Below the pieces are notes generated by a model. The model was given only the letters and a program-made list of their open reading frames with translations, did not search any database and was not told the origin of the DNA. A stretch of 64,000 bases of DNA. Source: Armatimonadota bacterium (GTDB lineage: Bacteria; Armatimonadota; Fimbriimonadia; Fimbriimonadales; Fimbriimonadaceae). The position numbers and the translations under genes were made by a program. Shown here one piece after another: positions 19,661 to 27,341 of this stretch (position 1 is its first letter; every line of letters begins with the position of its first letter). The stretch is taken from the NCBI GenBank assembly GCA_016125185.1, contig WGMG01000006.1, positions 1,922,001 through 1,986,000 on the forward strand. The letters run 5' to 3'.

Positions 19661-20185
19661 ATGCGCGGAATCGTTGTGACGCTCGCTCTCTCGCTCGTTC
19701 TCGGATGCGGGCCATCGGCCCCCGAGACCAACAATAGTCCCGCCGCCAACACCGCTTCTGCCCCGCCCGCCGACACCGATTACGGACGAAAGATTCTCGC
19801 CGAACTCGACAAGTTCGATAAGGTGGCCAACAACGCCCAACGCCTCGACTTCGACTCCATCAAATCGTTCGAAAAGACGGGCAAGTTCCCCAAAGAAGTC
19901 CTCGACCGCCTCAGCAAGGCCGTCACAAGCGAAATGGACGTCATGAAGGAAATGCGCGACCTCAAACCGCCGAAGCAGTTCGAAGAATTCCACAAGCAGG
20001 TCCTCCAAAACACCAACGGCAAAATCGATGTCCTCGCCGGCCTCACCTTGGCTCTGGAAAAGAACGATAAGAAGGAAATCGCGAAGGTACTGGACACCTT
20101 GGACTTCAAGGCCAAACTCGCCAAACAGGAGATGGACAAAATCCTGCAGGGCAAAACCGCCGAACAATTCCTCGGTCTGAAATAG
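19661..20185 (+). CDS. Lipoprotein of unknown function
   Basis: A 174-residue protein with a lipoprotein signal and lipobox LVLGC (Cys16), then a Pro/Ala/Thr linker to about residue 40. A mostly helical, Lys-rich domain follows (KFDKVANNAQRLDFDSIKSFEK ... LKPPKQFEEFHKQVLQNTNGK). The domain looks like a four-helix bundle. I do not recognise a family. It stands 24 bp after the DUF3052-like gene and is closed by a hairpin. Confidence 0.75.
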   Translation: MRGIVVTLALSLVLGCGPSAPETNNSPAANTASAPPADTDYGRKILAELDKFDKVANNAQRLDFDSIKSFEKTGKFPKEVLDRLSKAVTSEMDVMKEMRDLKPPKQFEEFHKQVLQNTNGKIDVLAGLTLALEKNDKKEIAKVLDTLDFKAKLAKQEMDKILQGKTAEQFLGLK

Positions 20186-20189
20186 AAAA

Positions 20190-20215
20190 AGCCACGCTCG
20201 AAATCGAACGTGGCT
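20190..20215. terminator. Hairpin between convergent lipoprotein genes
   Basis: AGCCACG (20190-20196) pairs with CGTGGCT (20209-20215), with an inner TCG/CGA, only 4 bp after the lipoprotein stop. It is preceded by AAAAA on the left, which becomes a T tract for leftward transcription, so it may serve the minus-strand gene at 20233 as well. Confidence 0.7.
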
Positions 20216-20232
20216 CAGAGAGAATGGGCTTC

Positions 20233-20439
20233 TTACTGGGGCGTATTAGGCGCCGCGCCCTTATCCGGCATTTCTGCCTTCTTTGTTCCGGCATGCTTGC
20301 TGTCCGTCGGCTGATCGGAAACGCCAGCCTTCTTCAGGTCAGATCCAATGCTGTCCTCGGGTTTCATGTCCGAAGAACCGCATCCAACCGCCAGCAGTCC
20401 GGAGACCAGCAGCGCACAAAAGAGTCCCAGAAGCTTCAT
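20233..20439 (-). CDS. Small lipoprotein
   Basis: A 68-residue protein with a lipoprotein signal: [20 protein letters not shown], lipidated Cys at 20. The rest is a short, charged, disordered tail with Asp, Lys and Pro. The start at 20439 overlaps the pseudopilin stop by one base (TAATG), so the two are cotranscribed. A longer open frame on the same strand runs back inside the pseudopilin gene and is not real. The function is unknown. Confidence 0.72.
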   Translation of the reverse strand: MKLLGLFCALLVSGLLAVGCGSSDMKPEDSIGSDLKKAGVSDQPTDSKHAGTKKAEMPDKGAAPNTPQ

Positions 20440-21404
20440 TAATCGAGGTCCCAGATGAACTTGTCGGGGTCGGTAACCGTTCCTTTGAACTGGCCGGTTC
20501 CCCATGCCGTGCATCCGGCAGTGATCGACTTCAGCGGGCGAGACTTGGTGCTCGTGTCCGCCATACCGATGATGACGTGTCCGTCCTTCAGACCTGGCGA
20601 GATGTTGTCCAGCGAGATCTGGTTGTAAAACGGCCACAGACCGCCGTACACGATCCACGAAGCGCCGTTGTTCGACCAACCGTTCGGGTAGCTAGCCAGC
20701 GTACAGTCGCCTGTGCCGCAGGCATAGGAGCTCATCGGTCGCATCATGTTGCCATTTGCGTCCTGCCAGCACGGAGTCTCAACGACCCAGTTGCCACCGC
20801 CGTAGGGCGAACCGCCGGCTCGGTCCCAAATCGACGTTCCGTACATCAGCGTGTTCGACGGGTTGCCGACACCGCTTTCGTTCGTCGAAGCCGATCCGAC
20901 ATAGTAGCCGGACGTCATCGGAACGACGCGCCACGGGCTGAAGAAGGCGTAGTTGTAGCCGATGTTGCTTCGCACCATCAGCGCATACATCTTCTGCTCG
21001 GCCGTCGGGGTGGTCGGGTTGCCCATGTACTGGAGCTGGTCTTTGATTCTTTGGTCTTCCGATTGCCAAGGATCCATCGGATCGATGTGAATCCGAGTGT
21101 TCTTGACGTACGGTTGCATTTGCTGTCCAGGCACGGTATCGGGGGGTCCGAATCCCCAACCTGGGCCATTGATGCTTCCACTGTTCGACAACATGAAGTT
21201 GCCATCATAGTCAGTCGTGTACATAGCAGTGGCGATGCCGATCTGCTTGAAGTTGCTGATCATGGTGGTCTTCTTGGCTGCGGCCTTGGCCTGGGCGAAG
21301 ACGGGGAAGAGAATGGCTGCAAGAATAGCAATAATTGCAATCACGACGAGGAGTTCGATGAGCGTAAAGCCCAACTTATGGCTCTTAGCACGATATTCGC
21401 ACAT
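20439..21404 (-). CDS. Pseudopilin-like protein with prepilin cleavage/methylation motif
   Basis: A 321-residue protein with the type IV prepilin motif [21 protein letters not shown] (cleavage after Gly12) and [23 protein letters not shown], then a large mostly beta globular domain. This layout is common in Planctomycetes, Verrucomicrobia and Armatimonadota, where such proteins are numerous. The C-terminal segment has [13 protein letters not shown] in place of a clear H-X9-DG motif. The protein is probably inner-membrane anchored and periplasmic. It heads a two-gene unit with the small lipoprotein. Confidence 0.8.
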   Translation of the reverse strand: MCEYRAKSHKLGFTLIELLVVIAIIAILAAILFPVFAQAKAAAKKTTMISNFKQIGIATAMYTTDYDGNFMLSNSGSINGPGWGFGPPDTVPGQQMQPYVKNTRIHIDPMDPWQSEDQRIKDQLQYMGNPTTPTAEQKMYALMVRSNIGYNYAFFSPWRVVPMTSGYYVGSASTNESGVGNPSNTLMYGTSIWDRAGGSPYGGGNWVVETPCWQDANGNMMRPMSSYACGTGDCTLASYPNGWSNNGASWIVYGGLWPFYNQISLDNISPGLKDGHVIIGMADTSTKSRPLKSITAGCTAWGTGQFKGTVTDPDKFIWDLD

Positions 21405-21597
21405 TAGTATTTCCTCTAGGATGGATCAATGCCTCCGCGATGAAGCAGAGATACTGCATTGTAAGACACTTATCGCTAACGGTCAAGGAAATAATTAAAA
21501 AACCGTAGGAATTTCTCTTTGATCCGAGCCAATCAGAACATTTGGTAATGATTTAGGCGTCGAAATTGGTCACTTCAGATCATGACCGGGACCCAAC

Positions 21598-21623
21598 AAA
21601 AAAGCGGCCCGGAGCCTGGACCG
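21598..21623 (-). terminator. Intrinsic terminator of the csp transcript
   Basis: On the minus strand CGGTCC pairs with GGGCCG across a seven-base loop (21605-21623) and is followed by C and six T. It lies 130 bp after the Cys-rich gene. The rest of the 348 bp gap (21405-21752) holds the 75-base hairpin at 21669-21743 and, nearer the pseudopilin, an AT-rich leader without a recognised motif. Confidence 0.7.
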
Positions 21624-21668
21624 TTTCGCCATTGTATACCTGGTAGATTTACGAGGTCAAGAGCCGGG

Positions 21669-21743
21669 CCCACAATCTGTCGGCAAGGATGGAAGGCGAC
21701 CACGATGACCGCGACGCCCTCCATCCCTCGGGCAGGTTGTGGG
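21669..21743. other. Long imperfect hairpin in the csp 3' region
   Basis: CCCACAATCTG (from 21669) pairs with CAGGTTGTGGG (ending 21743), and the pairing continues inward through GGATGGAAGGCG and CGCCCTCCATCC. The stem spans about 30 bases per side. Several pairs are G-T on the plus strand and A-C mismatches on the minus strand, so a plus-strand (antisense) RNA would be more stable than the csp transcript. No coding signal is visible. Confidence 0.5.
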
Positions 21744-21752
21744 ACAGAAAAA

Positions 21753-22073
21753 TCAGACCATCGCCACCGATTCGCGACAGGCTCGCACGCACTCCCGGCA
21801 AATCTCGGCACAATGGATACAATTCGTAATCTCGAGATACTTCTCGCACTCAATCGCGCATCGTTCGCAAACATCGGCACACGAACCGCACTCGCGTAGC
21901 GAGCCCGAACTCATGGCCAAAATACAATTCGCGCATTCAGCGGCACAGTCTTGGCAGATGTGGACGCATGCTTCTAGGCCGGAAAGCGGCACGCAAGCGA
22001 CGGCACAGGCGTTGCACTCGTCCTGGCAACGGGTGCAGATTTCGATACAATGTTCGAGCATCATTTCTTCCAT
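21753..22073 (-). CDS. Cys-rich four-helix-bundle copper-storage-like protein
   Basis: A 106-residue protein with 21 cysteines in repeated C-x2-C and C-x3-C spacing (HCIEICTRCQDECNACAVAC...). This is the pattern of Csp/DUF326 four-helix bundles that store many Cu(I) ions. There is no signal peptide, so it would be a cytoplasmic Csp3-type store. I chose ATG 22073 (GAGGA eight bases upstream); ATG 22079 and 22088 are alternatives and would add two or five residues. Copper storage is inferred from family knowledge. No copper exporter or regulator is adjacent. Confidence 0.82.
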   Translation of the reverse strand: MEEMMLEHCIEICTRCQDECNACAVACVPLSGLEACVHICQDCAAECANCILAMSSGSLRECGSCADVCERCAIECEKYLEITNCIHCAEICRECVRACRESVAMV

Positions 22074-22185
22074 CTTCATGTTCCTCATGAGAACCCGCCC
22101 ATGTCTCCTAACCTCAAAGACGCCCCCCATACCGATGAGCGTACGCCCCGGGACTATCGGTCCAACTCCCAACCGAAAGAGGCTA

Positions 22186-22276
22186 GCACTCTGCACTCTG
22201 CACTCTGCACTCTGCACTCTGCACTCTGCACTCTGCACTCTGCACCCTGTGCTCTGTGCTCTGTGCTCTGTGCCCT
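22186..22276. repeat. Heptanucleotide tandem repeat between csp and tgt
   Basis: Thirteen 7-base units run without a break: eight GCACTCT, one GCACCCT, three GTGCTCT and one GTGCCCT. They sit in the divergent promoter region 33 bp before tgt and 112 bp before the Cys-rich gene. Such arrays can change length by slipped-strand mispairing and so alter promoter spacing. Confidence 0.95.
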
Positions 22277-22309
22277 GAAACCTAAATTCGGGTACACCTA
22301 ACCGTCCCC

Positions 22310-23410
22310 ATGCCCGGCGTCCATTTCGAACTGCTCTCTATCTGCCCGCACACCAAGGCCCGCCGAGGACGCCTCCATACCCCCCACGGCACCGTCGAAA
22401 CCCCCTTCTTCATGCCCGTCGGCACTCAAGGCTCAGTTAAAACCGTTGGATCAGAAGACCTCGAGGCTCTAGGATTTGAGCAGGTCCTGAGCAATACCTA
22501 TCACTTATCGCTCCGACCCGGAGCCGACCTCGTTCAAAGCTTTGGCGGCCTCCACGAGTTCATGTCCTGGCGAGGTTCCATTCTCACTGACTCGGGCGGC
22601 TACCAGGTCATGTCCCTCAGCGACATGCGCTCCATCAATGACGACGGCGTCAAATTCAAATCCCATCTCGACGGCTCGACCCATTTCCTTTCCCCGGAGC
22701 GAAGCATCGAAATCCAGGCCAAGCTCGGCGTCGATATCAGCATGATGCTCGACGAGTGTCCGCCCTACCCTTGCACCCGCGACGAGGCTGCCGCAGCCAT
22801 GAACCGCACCCACCGCTGGGCCCACCGCAACCTCGCCGCTCGCCAAGGCGATCAGGCGATCTTCGGCATCGTCCAAGGCGGCGTTCACGAAGATTTCCGC
22901 ACCGAGTCCGCCCAAGCCATCTCCGAACTCCCCTTCGACGGCGTCGCCATCGGTGGTGTCAGCGTCGGCGAGCCCACCGAGATGCAATATCCCGTGGTCC
23001 AGCACACCGCCCCGCTACTGCCCGCCGACAAGGCCCGCTACCTGATGGGTGTCGGCCACCCGAAAGACATTCTCCACGCCGTTGCGTGTGGCGTCGACAT
23101 GTTCGACTGCGTCCTCCCCACCCGCATGGCCCGCCACCACTGCCTCTACACGCTCGAAGGCCGCGTCAACTGCATTGGCAAAAAGTGGCAGGAGCACAAG
23201 GGCCCGTTCGACGAACAAAGCGTCTTCCCTGCCACCGAACGCTACTCGGCCGCCTATGTCCGCCACCTCTTCAAGTCCGGCGAGCCTCTCGGCCCACGCC
23301 TCGCGTCGCTCCACAACCTCGCCTTCTACGCCCGGCTGATGCGCGAAATCCGTGACGCCATCGCTAACGGCACCTGGCCCGCCCTTGTCGACCGATACTC
23401 CAGAGCCTAG
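22310..23410 (+). CDS. tgt: tRNA-guanine transglycosylase (Tgt) lacking zinc-site cysteines
   Basis: A 366-residue enzyme that exchanges guanine 34 for the queuine precursor in tRNAs for His, Asp, Asn and Tyr. DSGGYQVMSL (substrate Asp near 95), QALGIVQGG-type GIVQGGVHEDFR and MFDCVLPTRMARHH (nucleophile Asp near 266) are intact. The C-terminal zinc site, normally C-x-C-x2-C before an RxYLRHL-like segment, here reads PFDEQSVFPATERYSAAYVRHL with no cysteine. The later His in SLHNLAFY is kept. Two unusual cysteines appear in HHCLYT and RVNCIG. Activity is likely but the metal site must differ. Confidence 0.9.
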   Translation: MPGVHFELLSICPHTKARRGRLHTPHGTVETPFFMPVGTQGSVKTVGSEDLEALGFEQVLSNTYHLSLRPGADLVQSFGGLHEFMSWRGSILTDSGGYQVMSLSDMRSINDDGVKFKSHLDGSTHFLSPERSIEIQAKLGVDISMMLDECPPYPCTRDEAAAAMNRTHRWAHRNLAARQGDQAIFGIVQGGVHEDFRTESAQAISELPFDGVAIGGVSVGEPTEMQYPVVQHTAPLLPADKARYLMGVGHPKDILHAVACGVDMFDCVLPTRMARHHCLYTLEGRVNCIGKKWQEHKGPFDEQSVFPATERYSAAYVRHLFKSGEPLGPRLASLHNLAFYARLMREIRDAIANGTWPALVDRYSRA

Positions 23411-23424
23411 GTCCTTTCAAAATC

Positions 23425-23465
23425 CCTTCCTCACGTTGGGAGGAAGGGTGCAGGGATGGAGGGGC
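23425..23465. repeat. Dispersed hairpin, second copy
   Basis: CCCTTCCTC pairs with GAGGAAGGG and is followed by TGCAGGGATGG and GGGG. The same arrangement occurs near 15266-15302 (CGCAGGGATGGCGGGG). The remainder of the tgt-to-23615 gap, about 150 bp, shows nothing recognisable. Confidence 0.55.
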
Positions 23466-23614
23466 TTGATCTCCAGCCAATCCTCGCCAACACAACGCAG
23501 TTACCCTAGACCCGGCAATATGGCCAGATTCACGCCAGCAATCCTACCAACATCCGTCTCAAACCCCTGAGAACGTTTTCCGCCAGTGCCAATAGCCCTA
23601 GGCAGGGTTAGACA

Positions 23615-24247
23615 ATGAACCGTTTATGGATGAAGGGCTTTGCGCTCGCCGCAGGGTATGGAGTTTTCTGCTGTCACGCAGAAGCTTCGACCAATTTGAT
23701 TAATTTTCCGATCGCCGACATTTTGGCCCACCGAGAGGTGGCCTACAGCATCGGAGTCTCCGGCTTTGCTCAAAACGTGGACAAAGGCTTTGCGTGGTCG
23801 CACGGCGTCACATTGGGCTGTTGCGACAAGGGAGAGATCGGCATCACGCAGGACCTCCTGGGTCATACCGTCTACGACGGCAAAATTCGCTTCGTCGATG
23901 ATCCCAAGCAAGGATTCGCCGCCAGTTTTGGTATCGCCAACTACGACGCCGACGCGCACACCAACGACGCCTACCTGTCGTTACGAAAGGATTTCACGAA
24001 GTTCCGCTTCCACGCTACTGCCTACCGGTCAGATAAGGTCGTCGGCGTCTTCGGAGTGGATTTCCCGTGCTGCTGCTGGGCTGGCGCCATCGAACATGTC
24101 ACCGGGTCTGACAGCCAAACGTGGATCGGCTTCACATCGCCGAACTTCTATCCCGGCCTCAGTGCAACCGTCGCCAGTCGCCTGCCGTGGAACGGAAACT
24201 CCGAACAGCAGTATCAGCTCATCCTGAACTACGGACTTCGCTTCTAG
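23615..24247 (+). CDS. Predicted outer-membrane beta-barrel protein with CC and CCC motifs
   Basis: A 210-residue protein with a signal peptide (about 1-25) and alternating beta-strand patterns that end in NYGLRF, an aromatic C-terminus typical of outer-membrane barrels. Unusual cysteine clusters occur: FCCHAE inside the signal region, GCCDKGE near 70 and FPCCCWAG near 150. I do not recognise the family. The cysteines could bind metal or form disulfides in extracellular loops. It lies downstream of tgt and 1.5 kb from the copper-storage-like gene, but no shared transcript is evident. Confidence 0.6.
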   Translation: MNRLWMKGFALAAGYGVFCCHAEASTNLINFPIADILAHREVAYSIGVSGFAQNVDKGFAWSHGVTLGCCDKGEIGITQDLLGHTVYDGKIRFVDDPKQGFAASFGIANYDADAHTNDAYLSLRKDFTKFRFHATAYRSDKVVGVFGVDFPCCCWAGAIEHVTGSDSQTWIGFTSPNFYPGLSATVASRLPWNGNSEQQYQLILNYGLRF

Positions 24248-24248
24248 G

Positions 24249-24524
24249 CTACTTACTGAGGTGGATCGATTCTCGGCTGACCGAGTCTCCGTCGTGAAGA
24301 TTCTTCTTCGCGATGGTGACCTTGTCGCCTGCGGCGTATAGCTTCACGGCGCCAAAGTGAGTGTGTTGCGGCGAAAGGTGGATTTCGTACTTCTTTCCGT
24401 CACGGGAAACAACGAGCGTATCGTCGACTCGGTTGCCAAGGCGGAAGGCAGAAGTTTCCTTTCGGCTGACCGAGAGCACCTCGTAAACCGAATCTTGGTG
24501 GATGGGTTGAAGCAAAAACAACAT
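24249..24524 (-). CDS. Hypothetical small protein
   Basis: A 91-residue protein with a short hydrophobic N-terminus (MLFLLQ) and beta-rich sequence (YEVLSVSRKETSAFRLGNRVDDTLVVSRDGKKYEIHL). It resembles no family that I know. It starts 86 bp from the ASCH gene on the same strand and may share its transcript. The stop is one base after the convergent barrel gene. ATG 24524 is the only good start. Confidence 0.5.
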   Translation of the reverse strand: MLFLLQPIHQDSVYEVLSVSRKETSAFRLGNRVDDTLVVSRDGKKYEIHLSPQHTHFGAVKLYAAGDKVTIAKKNLHDGDSVSRESIHLSK

Positions 24525-24610
24525 GTTTTCCTAAGGGGCATATCCTATGCCAATTGGGAAATCGCTCGCAAATTGGCTCAATATATACCCCTCATGGGTA
24601 TATTACCACA

Positions 24611-24958
24611 CTACTCGTCAATTCGGCTGAAGTAAATCACCGTAACCGTATGCGTCGGCGTAATCAAGTCGCCATACACCCGACTCAAAAGCCCGATCAC
24701 GTCGTCCTGTGTGCGAAATTCCGGGTTCTCTCGCTCGATGTCTCGCGGAGATAGCTCCGAGATCGGTTTGACTTCCACTCGATCGAGAATCGCGGAGTAA
24801 AGTTTCTGACGGCGTCCGAACCGCGGACCGATCGTAACCCAAACGACCATCCCTTCCGTATACTTATCCGACTTGTCCCCCATGCGAATCGTGACGGTCT
24901 TTCGGTTGTTTTTGAGGACATCTCCGTAGAGATCAGAGTAGAAGTTCAGAGCAAACAT
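24611..24958 (-). CDS. ASCH-domain protein
   Basis: A 115-residue protein with a PUA-like ASCH pattern. It begins MFALNFYSDLYGDVLKNNRKTVTIRMG, has EGMVVWVTIGPRFGRRQKLYSAILDRVEVK in the middle, and the acidic ELSPRDIERENPEFRTQDDV near 65. ASCH proteins bind RNA or modified nucleosides; some hydrolyse acetylcytidine. The motif K-x-V-T-I-R in place of the usual K-T-x-E-x-R makes the activity uncertain. It diverges from the alpha/beta hydrolase gene over 49 bp. Confidence 0.7.
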   Translation of the reverse strand: MFALNFYSDLYGDVLKNNRKTVTIRMGDKSDKYTEGMVVWVTIGPRFGRRQKLYSAILDRVEVKPISELSPRDIERENPEFRTQDDVIGLLSRVYGDLITPTHTVTVIYFSRIDE

Positions 24959-25007
24959 CGGAATTAACTACAATTGTTGCGGATGGGGGGCTCAAAACGC
25001 AAATTTC

Positions 25008-25889
25008 ATGATAGTTTGGCTGGTCATCGTCCTAGGAATCTTGTATTTACTCCTGCTCCTGGGCGTTGCCTACTGCTTCGTCTTCCCTTTCCGCACCCCC
25101 ATTTTCATTTCCCCCGGCTTCCTCGGGGTTCCACAAGAGTGGATTGAATTCGAAGATTCCGGCACCGGACGCCTGCTCCGAGGATGGTGGGTGCCAAAAG
25201 AGGATCCCGAAGTCGTCATGGTCTGCGCCCACGGCTACATGATGAACCGAGCCGAACTCGCTCCCTTCGCGCCCCGATTCCAAAACTGGCCGATCGCCTT
25301 CCTCTTCTTCGACCTCCCTGCCCACGGCGCGTCCCGAGGGCGAAAATCGGGGTTCGGCTACAAAGAGCGAACCGCCGTCGCATCTGCCGTCGCCGAAGCC
25401 AAGCGCCGCTACCCAAACGCCAAGATCGTCCTCGCTGGGTCGAGCATGGGGGCCGCCGCTAGCGCCTTCGCCCTTGCCGAGTCGCCCAATCTCGCCGACG
25501 CCCTCATTCTAGATTCCTGCTACGACCGCCTCGTTGAAGCGATCACCGGCTGGTGGCTCTTCATCGGCGGCAAAACCCTCCAGTACGTCCTCTACCCCGC
25601 GTCCTTTTTCGGTATGCCCCTCTCCGGCGTCAATCCCTTTCGCATTGTCGTGTCCTCCGCGCTGGCCAAAATCGCCAAGCCAACGCTGATTCTCCACGGT
25701 GGAGCCGATACCCTCGCCCCGCCGTCGGCCGCCAAAACCAACTTTGACGCCCTCGCGGGGCCAAAATCTATGGTCATTTTCGATGGCCGCAACCATTCCG
25801 AAGCCCGGTGGGAAGAGCCCGATCGCTACTTCGAAGCCATCGAAGCTTTCCTGCAGGAAAACGGATTAGCCGACCATCGGTCAAAATAG
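25008..25889 (+). CDS. Membrane-anchored alpha/beta hydrolase
   Basis: 293 residues. An N-terminal membrane segment (about 2-24) precedes a serine-hydrolase fold: oxyanion-side VCAHGYMMNRAEL, nucleophile elbow LAGSSMGAAAS (Ser near 146), Asp in ILHGGADTLAPPSAA and His in FDGRNHSEARWEEP. It resembles bacterial serine aminopeptidase/BAAT-like esterases. The substrate is not inferable. The gene is followed directly by the 540 bp repeat array, with no terminator recognised. Confidence 0.8.
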   Translation: MIVWLVIVLGILYLLLLLGVAYCFVFPFRTPIFISPGFLGVPQEWIEFEDSGTGRLLRGWWVPKEDPEVVMVCAHGYMMNRAELAPFAPRFQNWPIAFLFFDLPAHGASRGRKSGFGYKERTAVASAVAEAKRRYPNAKIVLAGSSMGAAASAFALAESPNLADALILDSCYDRLVEAITGWWLFIGGKTLQYVLYPASFFGMPLSGVNPFRIVVSSALAKIAKPTLILHGGADTLAPPSAAKTNFDALAGPKSMVIFDGRNHSEARWEEPDRYFEAIEAFLQENGLADHRSK

Positions 25890-26429
25890 GTTCAAGTCGC
25901 GATGCCAGTCGCCGCCATCTGGCAAACCAGAATGGAGGCTTCTCCCGATAGGATCCACCCAGAGTAGCGCTAATAAAGATGCTTCTCTGGATAGAGAAGC
26001 CGGTAAGTGAGCTTGCGAGCGAACCGGATGAGACGAACCTCTCGCCAACCCAAGACTCAAGATAACTTCTTAAGTCGCAATGCCATTGGCCGCGATCCGG
26101 CAGGACGGTGTCTACTTGGATTGATGCCCAAAGAGATACTTCTCTGGATAGGGTCAACCTACAGTGGCGCCAAAAACAAGATGCTTCTCTGGATAGAGAA
26201 GCCGGTAAGTGAGCTTGCGAGCGAACCGGATGAGACGAACCTCTCGCATACTTCGAGCTGACCTAGGTCAAATTAACTCCTAAGTCGCGATACCGCGAAA
26301 TGCCATCCGGCAAACCAAAGAAGATGCTTCTCCGGATGGAGAAGCCGGTAAGCGAGCCCGCGAGCGAACCGGATGAGGCGAACCTTTCGAAAGCGTTCGG
26401 GCTGATGTAGGTCAAAATAAGGTCAAACA
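25890..26429. repeat. Array of three structured repeat units
   Basis: Nothing codes here. A 69 bp core occurs at 25977-26045, 26179-26247 (identical) and 26322-26390 (diverged). Each core has hairpin CTTCTCT-GGAT-AGAGAAG, then CCGGT...ACCGG closed around GAGC..GAGC, then GAGA/TCTC. In copy three the first stem is CTTCTCC/GGAGAAG, a compensated T-A to C-G change. Cores one and two are preceded by a related 35 bp module (25938-25971 and 26137-26170) and every unit by AAGTCGC near 25893, 26071 and 26282. Unit length is 140-210 bp. It could be a structured RNA or a mobile palindromic repeat. Confidence 0.75.
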
Positions 26430-27341
26430 ATGCCGCGAGTCTCCATTCTGCTAACCTGCTACAACCACAAGAAGTACATTCCGGTGGCCCTAGACAGCAT
26501 TCGCGCGCAGACCTTTACCGATTACGAAATCATCGCCCTCGACGATGGCTCCACCGACGGCACCCGCGAATGGCTCGCCGACCAAACCGGAATCAGGGTG
26601 GTTTTCAACGAGCAGAATCTCGGCACTTACGGCACCCTCAATAAGGGCCTCGACTACGCCACCGGCGAGTACATCGCCGTCTTTAATGACGACGACGTCT
26701 GGATGCCCACCAAGCTCGAAAAGCAAGTCGCCCTCCTCGATTCCAACCCAAAAGTCGGCCTTGTCCACACCGAAGGCGAGTTCATCGACGGTGAAGGAAA
26801 CATCATGGAAGGCGAACCTCTCGGATTCAAATTCCCCCGTTTCGAAACCGGCGATATCCTCCTCGACCTCGTCTACGAAAACAAGGTCATCGCCTCCGCC
26901 GCCCTGTTCCGTCGAAGTATCGTCGACGAGATCGGCGGCTTCAACGAGTTCTACTTCGGCTCCGGAGACTGGGAGATGTGGTTCCGAATCGCCGAACGCT
27001 ACGACGTCGGATGCGTCAACGAAAAGCTGAGCCAGTACCGCGTCCACGGCGCGAACGCCTCCCACAAGCTCGAAAAGATTTGGCGCGACGACGAACGCCT
27101 ACGCGACTGGATGATCCCGCGCCTCGAAGACCTCGGCGATCGCTTTCCAAAGGAGAAGGTCCAAGCCGCCATCGCCCACTGCTGGGCCGCTCTCGGCACC
27201 GTCCGAATGCTCAACGGCGACGCTCGCTCAGCCCGCGCCGCCTACCGAGCCAGCATGCACGTCATGCCCGGTCGAATCAAGAATTACCTCCGCTTTGCCG
27301 CCACTTTCGCGGGCAAAAAGGTCTTCCGCAAACTGCTTTAG
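26430..27341 (+). CDS. Glycosyltransferase family 2
   Basis: 303 residues with a GT-A domain: PRVSILLTCYNHKKYIPVALDSIRAQTF, ALDDGSTDGT, the DxD-type FNDDDVWMPTKL near 94 and GSGDWEMWFRIAERYDVG with the acceptor-site ED-like DWEMW. The C-terminal 70 residues are helical. There is no membrane span, so it probably acts at the cytoplasmic face on a lipid-linked or protein acceptor. The gene directly follows the repeat array. Its stop overlaps the convergent PEP-CTERM gene by four bases. Confidence 0.87.
   Translation: MPRVSILLTCYNHKKYIPVALDSIRAQTFTDYEIIALDDGSTDGTREWLADQTGIRVVFNEQNLGTYGTLNKGLDYATGEYIAVFNDDDVWMPTKLEKQVALLDSNPKVGLVHTEGEFIDGEGNIMEGEPLGFKFPRFETGDILLDLVYENKVIASAALFRRSIVDEIGGFNEFYFGSGDWEMWFRIAERYDVGCVNEKLSQYRVHGANASHKLEKIWRDDERLRDWMIPRLEDLGDRFPKEKVQAAIAHCWAALGTVRMLNGDARSARAAYRASMHVMPGRIKNYLRFAATFAGKKVFRKLL

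Noticed and set aside
20439-20679. Longer N-terminus for the small lipoprotein
   Set aside because: The upstream extension lies within the pseudopilin gene and has no start context; the lipoprotein signal begins at 20439.
25890-26429. CRISPR array
   Set aside because: The repeats are long (69 bp), only three, unequally spaced and internally palindromic, with no cas gene near; this does not match CRISPR repeat-spacer order.
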